This document shows, in pieces, positions 1 to 5,786 of a DNA stretch of 12,522 bases. Position 1 is the first letter of the stretch. Each line of letters starts with the position of its first letter. Position numbers and translations under genes: made by a program. This DNA comes from WVWW01 sp041568335 (GTDB lineage: Bacteria > Acidobacteriota > Polarisedimenticolia > Polarisedimenticolales > Polarisedimenticolaceae): assembly GCA_041568335.1 (NCBI GenBank), contig JBFFZZ010000065.1:1-12522 (forward strand), written 5' to 3'. The notes under the pieces are model-generated. The model did no database searches and was not told the origin of the DNA. It saw nothing but the letters and a program-made list of their open reading frames with translations.

Positions 1-70
1 CCGGATGGTGTCGTGACGGTCCTTTGACGCGGTCTGCCTTCAGCAGATTCGAATCGGTTACAGTAGGCCC
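1..70 (+). promoter_or_regulatory. Upstream region of the sigma factor gene
   Basis: TTGACG (24-29) resembles a -35 box but has no -10 partner at normal distance. TACAGT (59-64) fits TANNNT and lies six bases before ATG 71, as in leaderless transcripts. No upstream gene end can be placed. Only a weak promoter suggestion can be made. Confidence 0.25.
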
Positions 71-802
71 ATGCGCCGCTGGAACGGTTCGCCGGGCGAC
101 TCCCGCTTTCACACGACTCGCTGGAGTGTCGTGCTCGCCGCGGGCGGATCGTTGACCGATTCCCCCGCCGCGATGGAGGAGCTCTGCCGCACCTACTGGC
201 GCCCGATCTACGCGTTCATCCTGCGTCGCGGCCACGAGGCGGAGGAGGCGCGGGACCTGACCCAGGGTTTCTTCGCGGGGTTCCTGGAGCGTCGCGGCGT
301 CGCGGATCTGGACCCGTCGCGCGGCCGCTTTCGAACCTACCTCCTGCGCTGCGTGAAGAACTTTCTCGCCAACGAACAGGAGCGAGCACGCGCCCTCAAG
401 CGGGGCGGCGGGGCGCCGGTTCTCTCGCTGTCCTTCGATGAGGACTCCGAGCTCGCGATCGATCCCGCGGAGACACGAACTCCGGAGACCGCTTACGAGC
501 GTCAGTGGGCGCTCGCCGTGCTGAGGCGCGCGCTGGAGCGGTTGCGCGCCGAGCAGAACGAAAAGGGGCGAGGCGAGATTTTCGAGCGGTTGAAGCCGGC
601 GCTTGCCGACGAAGCGGTGGACGGGGGCTACGCGGCGGTGGCCGCGAGCCTGAGCACCACGACCGTCGCCGTCAAGGTGGCGGCCCACCGGCTCAAGAAG
701 CGCTACGGCGAGATCCTCCTCGAGGAAGTCACCCGCACCGTGGATCTGCCGCAGGAGATCGAGGACGAGCTGGGCCACCTGTTTCGCGCCCTCGAAGGTT
801 GA
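71..802 (+). CDS. ECF-type RNA polymerase sigma factor (large, kinase-linked type)
   Basis: This 243-residue protein would direct core RNA polymerase to a dedicated promoter set. The N-terminus carries the FHTTRWSVVLAA signature (residues 13-24) seen in the long ECF sigma factors of Acidobacteria and Planctomycetes. Region 2 spans about residues 36-105, with CRTYWRPIYAFI (39-50), DLTQGFF (62-68) and FRTYLLRCVKNFLANE (87-102). Region 4 is the helix-turn-helix at about 186-213 (YAAVAASL ... VAAHRLKKRY). It is longer than a standard ECF factor of about 190 residues because of the N-terminal segment and an acidic inter-domain linker (about 115-145). No anti-sigma gene is adjacent; a Ser/Thr kinase gene follows 34 bp downstream, suggesting control by phosphorylation (inference). 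The ATG has only a weak purine stretch (GTAGG) upstream. The family is clear; its regulon cannot be seen here. Confidence 0.95.
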   Translation: MRRWNGSPGDSRFHTTRWSVVLAAGGSLTDSPAAMEELCRTYWRPIYAFILRRGHEAEEARDLTQGFFAGFLERRGVADLDPSRGRFRTYLLRCVKNFLANEQERARALKRGGGAPVLSLSFDEDSELAIDPAETRTPETAYERQWALAVLRRALERLRAEQNEKGRGEIFERLKPALADEAVDGGYAAVAASLSTTTVAVKVAAHRLKKRYGEILLEEVTRTVDLPQEIEDELGHLFRALEG

Positions 803-806
803 AGGT

Positions 807-824
807 AACCCCGGCCGGTTTTTT
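807..824 (+). terminator. Possible weak terminator/attenuator between sigma and kinase genes
   Basis: Just after the sigma stop codon, AACC (807-810) and GGTT (817-820) can pair around a 6-base loop, followed at once by more T (T819-T824). The stem is only 4 bp, so termination would be partial at best. Long T runs are rare in this GC-rich window, which is the main reason to list it. It could simply be intergenic sequence. Confidence 0.25.
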
Positions 825-836
825 CGTTTGGTGGAG

Positions 837-2270
837 ATGAGGGAGAATCTCCACGCCGTGTCCGACGACGAGAAAAAAGAAGGGATCGAGGGTCTGGAGC
901 CCCGGAAGCTCTTCAGCGAGGCGCTCGGGGATATCACCGGAGACCCCGACGTCGCCGCACGTGACGCCGAGGAAGAGCGCCGCGTTCGGGCCGAGATCGG
1001 GCGGCGATTGCCGGATATCGAGCTGCTCGATCTGCTCGGCCGCGGCGGGATGGGCTACGTCTACCGCGCGCGCCAGAAGAAGCTCGATCGCGACGTGGCG
1101 CTCAAGGTCATCGCACCCGACCCGGATCGGAAAGCGGATTTCGCCGAGCGCTTCGCGCGTGAGGCTCGGGCGCTGGCCCGGCTCAACCATCCGAACCTGG
1201 TCGCGGTGTACGACTACGGCCAGGAAGGAGACTTCGGCTGGCTGCTGATGGAATACGTCGACGGCTCGAACCTGCGCGATCTGATCCGTGGGGGCAAGCT
1301 CGAGCCGGCGGAAGCCCTCGCCCTGATCCCGAAGATTTGCGACGCGCTGCAATTCGCGCACGATCGCGGCGTCGTCCACCGCGACGTCAAGCCCGAGAAC
1401 ATCCTCGTCGACCGTGAGGGCGGCGTGAAGATCGCCGACTTCGGTCTCGCCAAGCTGATCGGGACGCCGACCGCGCTCGTCTCGCTGACCGGGACCCAGC
1501 AGGTGCTCGGAACGTTTCGGTACATGGCCCCCGAACAGCTCGATCGTCCGCTCGAGGTCGATCATCGCGCCGACATCTATTCGCTGGGAGTGGTCTTCTA
1601 CGAGATGTTGACGGGTGAGATCCCGATGGGGCGGTTCGATCCCCCGTCCCTGCATTCGGGCGCTTCCACACGGGTCGACGACGTGGTGCTGCGTGCGCTC
1701 GAGCGGGCGCCCGAGCGGCGCTACCAGCGCGCATCCGACGTGAAGTCCGATCTCGAGTCGCTGGAGCCGGGCGAGGGGGCCGCGGCGGCGCCCTCGCCGC
1801 AAGAGCCGGCCGAGGAGACCGTCCCACGGAGACTGTCGATCCTGGCCGTGGTCGCGGCCGGGCTGGTTCCGGCAGCCTGGATCTGTTTCATGCCGGGGAT
1901 GGCCGCCATGGCCGCGGCGTTCTCCGACGAGACGACCGCGACACCGACCGACCCGCAGGTCCCGCCCGATGTCGTCAATTTCGTGATCTTCGTCTTCAGT
2001 CTGTTCGGCTTCTTCCTGGTGGTCCTCGGGAGCGTGCTCGGATTCCGGGCGCTGGTCCGGATCCGGCGCGAGTGGCCGCGCCTCTACGGCGTCGGCGCGG
2101 CGGTCGTCGGCGCGTGGACGTGGATCCTGCTGTTCGGGAACGTCTTCATCGCGGGCATGGTGTCCGGGGTCTCCCCGATGGCCGGGCCGGCCGCGATGTT
2201 CTTCCTGCTGATCCTCGACGTCGTCCTCCTGGTCTGGATCCGCCGCCGTTTCCTGGCTCGTTTCAGGTGA
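837..2270 (+). CDS. Hanks-type Ser/Thr protein kinase with four-helix membrane tail
   Basis: Membrane-bound eukaryotic-like kinase, 477 residues from ATG 837. The kinase domain (about 62-310) is complete: glycine loop GRGGMGYV (68-75), VALK lysine K90, helix-C glutamate E109, HRDVKPEN (181-188) with catalytic D183, DFG (201-203), APE (231-233), and a conserved arginine near ERRYQRASDV. It is therefore predicted active. After a Pro/Glu-rich linker come four hydrophobic segments (about 333-362, 380-406, 415-444, 450-467), the middle pair resembling DUF4190-like tails of other acidobacterial kinases. There is no large extracellular sensor domain. The start is uncertain: the frame also offers TTG 828, GTG 831 and GTG 858. 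GTG 858 has GAGGGAG (839-845) about 12 bases upstream and is a serious alternative. The upstream sigma factor is the obvious candidate substrate (inference). Confidence 0.94.
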   Translation: MRENLHAVSDDEKKEGIEGLEPRKLFSEALGDITGDPDVAARDAEEERRVRAEIGRRLPDIELLDLLGRGGMGYVYRARQKKLDRDVALKVIAPDPDRKADFAERFAREARALARLNHPNLVAVYDYGQEGDFGWLLMEYVDGSNLRDLIRGGKLEPAEALALIPKICDALQFAHDRGVVHRDVKPENILVDREGGVKIADFGLAKLIGTPTALVSLTGTQQVLGTFRYMAPEQLDRPLEVDHRADIYSLGVVFYEMLTGEIPMGRFDPPSLHSGASTRVDDVVLRALERAPERRYQRASDVKSDLESLEPGEGAAAAPSPQEPAEETVPRRLSILAVVAAGLVPAAWICFMPGMAAMAAAFSDETTATPTDPQVPPDVVNFVIFVFSLFGFFLVVLGSVLGFRALVRIRREWPRLYGVGAAVVGAWTWILLFGNVFIAGMVSGVSPMAGPAAMFFLLILDVVLLVWIRRRFLARFR

Positions 2271-2287
2271 TTCGCTTTCCTTCGTAA

Positions 2288-2309
2288 CCTCGTGAGGAGT
2301 TTTCTTTTT
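2288..2309 (+). terminator. Possible terminator after the kinase gene
   Basis: A short inverted repeat CCTCGTGAGG (2288-2297) is followed by a tract with nine T in ten bases (2300-2309), in the 106-bp gap before the first propeller gene. The stem is short (3-4 bp), so it is a weak candidate for an intrinsic terminator or attenuator. If real, the propeller genes would need their own promoter or depend on read-through. Confidence 0.3.
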
Positions 2310-2350
2310 GTAGGGGTAGAGCAGACGAAGTCCGGTACCAGGGGGAATCC

Positions 2351-2380
2351 ATGAGATCCACATGCGAGAGTTCGAGATGA
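2351..2380 (+). promoter_or_regulatory. Nine-codon leader ORF coupled to the first propeller gene
   Basis: ATG 2351 is preceded by the purine-rich stretch AGGGGGAA (2339-2347), the best ribosome-binding-like sequence in this gap. The frame encodes MRSTCESSR and stops at TGA 2378-2380. That stop overlaps ATG 2377 as ATGA, the start favoured for the propeller protein. The arrangement would deliver ribosomes to the propeller start by termination-reinitiation. The layout is seen directly; translation of the leader is inferred. Confidence 0.35.
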
Positions 2381-4080
2381 CCGGCGACCCGACCCGAGAG
2401 CAGCCCCTCCGGCTGTGGCCCGGCCTCGTCATCGTGGCGCTGCAGGGACTGGCCTGGCTCGTCGTCCTGTTGGTCGGATTCACGGCCCTACCGTACGGGA
2501 TCCTCGGCGGCGTTCTGGGGCTGTTGCTCGTCATGGTGTGGTGGGCGTTCTTCAGCCGGGCACCGCGACCCGAGCGCTGGGGTGCCGTTCTCCTGATGAT
2601 CGTCGGCCTCGGCGCGACGGCGCTCCTCAACCACGAGTCGATGAGGCTCCGTTTCTTCGTCATCTACCCCGCCTCGATCTTGAGTCTCGCCTTCGTGGTC
2701 TGGGCGGTGGCCAGTCGTCGCCTCGCTGCCGGGCATCGACGTGCGGCGATGGTCGGGACCATCCTGCTCGCCTGTCTGGGATGGACGCTGGTCCGGAGCG
2801 ACGGGATCACCGGCAGCCAGGCGGACGAGTTCCACTGGCGTTGGACCAAGACCCCCGAACAGCGGCTCCTGGCTCAGTCCGACGGTGGGCCGCTGGCGCT
2901 CCCGCCGGCCGTTTCGTCGGTCGAGGCCGTGACCGATTGGCCCGGCTTTCGCGGACCCGACCGTGACGGCGTCATCCGAGGGGTGCGCATCGCGACCGAC
3001 TGGTCCACGTCGCCTCCGGAGGAGTTATGGCGGCGGCGGGTCGGGCCGGCCTGGTCGTCCTTCGCGATCCACGGCGACCTGCTCTACACCCAGGAACAGC
3101 GTGGTGAGGACGAGACGGTCGGATGCTACAGCATGGCGACCGGCGAGCCGGTGTGGAGACATGCCGATGCCGCCCGGTTCTACGAACCGAATGCCGGCGC
3201 GGGCCCACGCGGGACGCCGACGCTCAGCAACGGTCGCGTCTACACGTTCGGCGCGACGGGAATCCTGAACGCGCTCGACGCCGCGAACGGCACCCTGATC
3301 TGGTCGCGCGACGTGGCTTCGGACACGGGCAAGACGTTCCCCTTCTGGGGCTTCTCGAGCTCGCCGTTGGTGATCGACGACGTCGTCATCGTCGCCGCCT
3401 CGACCGCGCTCGTCGCCTACGACGTCGTGACCGGCCAGCCGCGATGGCACGGTCCGCCGATCGAGGAAGGAGCCTGGGGGACCTACAGCTCGCCTCATCT
3501 GTCGGTGATCGACGGGGTCACGCAGGTCCTGCTCCAGACCGAATCCGGCACGGTCAGCGTCGCACCGTCCGACGGTACGCTGCTGTGGGAGTATTCCTGG
3601 CCGGTCGGTATCGTCCAGCCCGCCCGGACGGTCGACGGCGACGTCCTGTTGAGCTCCGCGGGCGGCGTGCGCCGGATCGCGGTGACCCGGGGATCCGACG
3701 GCTGGACAACCGAAAAACGCTGGGGTTCGAACGGGCTGAAGCCGGAGTTCAACCACTTCGTCGTCCATGACGGCCACGCCTTCGGCTTTGACGGCAGCAT
3801 CCTCTCCTGCATCGATCTGGAGGACGGCGAGCGCAAGTGGAAAGGCGGACGTTACGGCCACGGCCAGCTTGTCCTGCTGGCCGATCAGGACTTGCTGCTC
3901 GTGGTGTCGGAGCAGGGTGAGGTGGCCCTGGTTCCGGCGACGCCCGAAGGATTCACGGAGCTTGCGCGGCTTCCGGCGGTCGAGGGCAAGACCTGGAACC
4001 ACCCGGTCGTCGTCGACGACGTCCTGCTGGTCCGCAACGGCCGGGAGATGGTCGCGTACCGGCTGTCCGTCGCGCAATGA
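2377..4080 (+). CDS. Membrane-anchored PQQ-like beta-propeller protein (paralog 1)
   Basis: A 567-residue protein with five predicted membrane helices (about 13-35, 38-60, 68-86, 91-113, 123-140) followed by a beta-propeller. Positive loops RAPRPER and RRLAAGHRR fall between helices 2/3 and 4/5, so the propeller should lie in the periplasm. It opens with WPGFRGPDRDGVIRG (188-202). Blade motifs of the PQQ/BamB type recur: MATGEPVW (253-260), AANGTLIW (302-309), VTGQPRW (351-357), SDGTLLW (398-404), LEDGERKW (481-488). The family is common in Acidobacteria and Planctomycetes, usually without known substrate; whether it binds a quinone cofactor cannot be judged. ATG 2362 would add five residues, but ATG 2377 aligns with the paralog's start (both begin MT and reach LRLWPG) and has GAGAG six bases upstream. 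Its TGA overlaps the next gene's ATG. Confidence 0.92.
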   Translation: MTGDPTREQPLRLWPGLVIVALQGLAWLVVLLVGFTALPYGILGGVLGLLLVMVWWAFFSRAPRPERWGAVLLMIVGLGATALLNHESMRLRFFVIYPASILSLAFVVWAVASRRLAAGHRRAAMVGTILLACLGWTLVRSDGITGSQADEFHWRWTKTPEQRLLAQSDGGPLALPPAVSSVEAVTDWPGFRGPDRDGVIRGVRIATDWSTSPPEELWRRRVGPAWSSFAIHGDLLYTQEQRGEDETVGCYSMATGEPVWRHADAARFYEPNAGAGPRGTPTLSNGRVYTFGATGILNALDAANGTLIWSRDVASDTGKTFPFWGFSSSPLVIDDVVIVAASTALVAYDVVTGQPRWHGPPIEEGAWGTYSSPHLSVIDGVTQVLLQTESGTVSVAPSDGTLLWEYSWPVGIVQPARTVDGDVLLSSAGGVRRIAVTRGSDGWTTEKRWGSNGLKPEFNHFVVHDGHAFGFDGSILSCIDLEDGERKWKGGRYGHGQLVLLADQDLLLVVSEQGEVALVPATPEGFTELARLPAVEGKTWNHPVVVDDVLLVRNGREMVAYRLSVAQ

Positions 4081-5780
4081 CCGACGCGCCCAGGCGGCTA
4101 CGGCTCTGGCCGGGGATTGCCGCGGTCGCCCTCCTCTTCTTTTGCCGCTTCGGCCTGAAGCAAATCCTGACGGGACCGGACGGGTTTGTCTTTGTGATGA
4201 AATGCGTGCTCGGTTGTGCCATCGCCGTCCTGCTCTGGTGGCTGTTCCTCAGCCGGGCCGCCTGGGTCGAGCGGTGGGTGGGTTTCGCCCTGCTGGTCGG
4301 ATCCCTCGTAGCGGCGGTCCTGCTCGGGCACGAGTCGATGCTGCCGGCCGTGGCCACCTACGGCGTGGCGTTTCACCTGCTCGCTTTCGTTCTCTGTGTC
4401 GCGGTCACGCGTCATCTTCCGGACGTGCAGCGGCGCACCGCGATCGTCGCGACCATCCTGGTGTCGTCCGGCTTCTGGGTGTTCGTACGCACCGACGGCG
4501 TCGACGGTGAGAACAACAACAGCTTCGCATGGCGCTGGTCGAAGACCACCGAACAGCGATTGCTGGCCAGGGGCGCCGAGCCGATGTCCCGCCTACCCGC
4601 AGCAGCGGTTCCGGGGGCACAGGCCTCCTGGCCGGGGTTCCGCGGATCCGGCCGCGACGGGGTCATTCGCGGTGTGCGGATTTCCACCGACTGGTCCGAG
4701 TCGCCGCCGGTCGAGCTGTGGCGCCGCCCGGTCGGACCCGGCTGGTCCTCGTTCGCCGTCCGCGGCGGTCTCGTTTACACGCAGGAGCAGCTCGGTGAGC
4801 ACGAGGTCGTCACCGCCTACGGAGCGACGACAGGGAAGCCGGTGTGGCGGCACCGGGACGTCGCGCGTTTCTACGAAGCCCAGGGCGGCGGCGGTCCTCG
4901 GGCGACGCCGACCGTCGAGGGCAATCGCGTCTACACGCTCGGGGCCACCGGCATCCTCAACGCACTCGACGCTGACGACGGGGAGCTCGTCTGGTCGAGA
5001 GACGTGGCAACCGACGCCGGTTCCGAGGTCCCCTACTGGGGTTTCTCCAGCTCACCGCTGGTGGTCGACGACCTCGTCGTCGTGGATGGCGGCAAGCTCA
5101 TCGCCTACGACCGGATCACCGGCGAGCCGCGCTGGTTCGGTCCCGAGAGCACCACGACCTATAGCTCACCCCACCTCGTGACGCTCGACGGCGTGCCGCA
5201 GATCCTGTTCCTTCGCGCCGGCGGTTCGACGAGCCTTCTTCCTTCCGACGGAAGCCTGCTCTGGGAGCACGCGTGGCCGGGGTTCACCGTCGCACAACCG
5301 GCGATGACCCCGGACGGCGACATCCTGATGGGCGCCAACCAGTACGGGACACGCCGGATCACGGTCACGCAGGGGTCGGACGGGTGGAGCGCCGAGGAGC
5401 GTTGGACGTCGACCGAACTCAAGCCCTACTTCAACGACTTTGTCCTGCACGAGGGCCACGCCTATGGTTTCGACGGACGCATTTTGGCCGGCATCGATCT
5501 CGAAACCGGAGAACGTGCGTGGAAAGGCAGCCGCTACGGTCACGGCCAGCTCGTCCTGCTGGCCGACCAAGACCTGCTGCTCGTCCTGTCCGAGCGGGGT
5601 GAGCTGGCGCTGGTTTCGGCGACGCCCGAGGGGTTCACCGAGCTCGGCCGCGTCCCCGCGCTGGACGGGAAGACCTGGAACCATCCGGTGCTGGTCGGCG
5701 ACCTGTTGCTGGTACGTAACGGCGAGGAGATGGCCGCGTTCCGGTTGAACCTCGATCAGCCCCGTTTGGTAAACACGAGG
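2377..5780 (+). repeat. Tandem gene duplication of the propeller gene
   Basis: The two propeller genes align collinearly from the first residues to near the ends, with matching helix count, linker and propeller motifs. They also share recognisable nucleotide runs, for example around 3850-3905 and 5530-5586. Divergence is greater in the membrane domain than in the propeller, so the duplication is old enough for the halves to have diverged in constraint. Confidence 0.85.
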
Positions 5781-5786
5781 AAGTAG
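4077..5786 (+). CDS. Membrane-anchored PQQ-like beta-propeller protein (paralog 2)
   Basis: A 569-residue tandem paralog of the preceding protein with the same plan: five predicted helices (about 11-29, 37-59, 66-83, 92-110, 121-139), a linker with FAWRWSKTTEQRLLA (150-164), then the propeller from WPGFRGSGRDGVIRG (185-199). Blade motifs include TTGKPVW (251-257), DDGELVW (300-306), ITGEPRW (347-353), SDGSLLW (390-396) and LETGERAW (475-482). Similarity to paralog 1 runs the full length and is highest in the last 120 residues (RYGHGQLVLLADQDLLLV is identical). It starts at ATG 4077 inside the previous stop (ATGA), so translation is coupled. It ends with an extra tail (PRLVNTRK) absent from paralog 1, encoded where the gene overlaps the 3' end of the opposite-strand methyltransferase fusion. 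Substrate unknown. Confidence 0.92.
   Translation: MTDAPRRLRLWPGIAAVALLFFCRFGLKQILTGPDGFVFVMKCVLGCAIAVLLWWLFLSRAAWVERWVGFALLVGSLVAAVLLGHESMLPAVATYGVAFHLLAFVLCVAVTRHLPDVQRRTAIVATILVSSGFWVFVRTDGVDGENNNSFAWRWSKTTEQRLLARGAEPMSRLPAAAVPGAQASWPGFRGSGRDGVIRGVRISTDWSESPPVELWRRPVGPGWSSFAVRGGLVYTQEQLGEHEVVTAYGATTGKPVWRHRDVARFYEAQGGGGPRATPTVEGNRVYTLGATGILNALDADDGELVWSRDVATDAGSEVPYWGFSSSPLVVDDLVVVDGGKLIAYDRITGEPRWFGPESTTTYSSPHLVTLDGVPQILFLRAGGSTSLLPSDGSLLWEHAWPGFTVAQPAMTPDGDILMGANQYGTRRITVTQGSDGWSAEERWTSTELKPYFNDFVLHEGHAYGFDGRILAGIDLETGERAWKGSRYGHGQLVLLADQDLLLVLSERGELALVSATPEGFTELGRVPALDGKTWNHPVLVGDLLLVRNGEEMAAFRLNLDQPRLVNTRK

Noticed and set aside
24..29. TTGACG as the -35 box of a housekeeping promoter for the sigma gene
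   Set aside because: No acceptable -10 hexamer at 16-18 bases; the nearest candidate (TACAGT) is 29 bases away.
2362..2376. ATG 2362 as start of the first propeller gene
   Set aside because: The paralog begins MTDAPRRLRLWPG, matching MTGDP...LRLWPG from ATG 2377; the five extra residues have no counterpart.
729..2663. Very long open frame on the - strand across the kinase gene
   Set aside because: It is antisense to a clear kinase; its protein is low-complexity Arg/Asp/Gln-rich, as expected from GC-rich antisense frames, with no recognisable domain.
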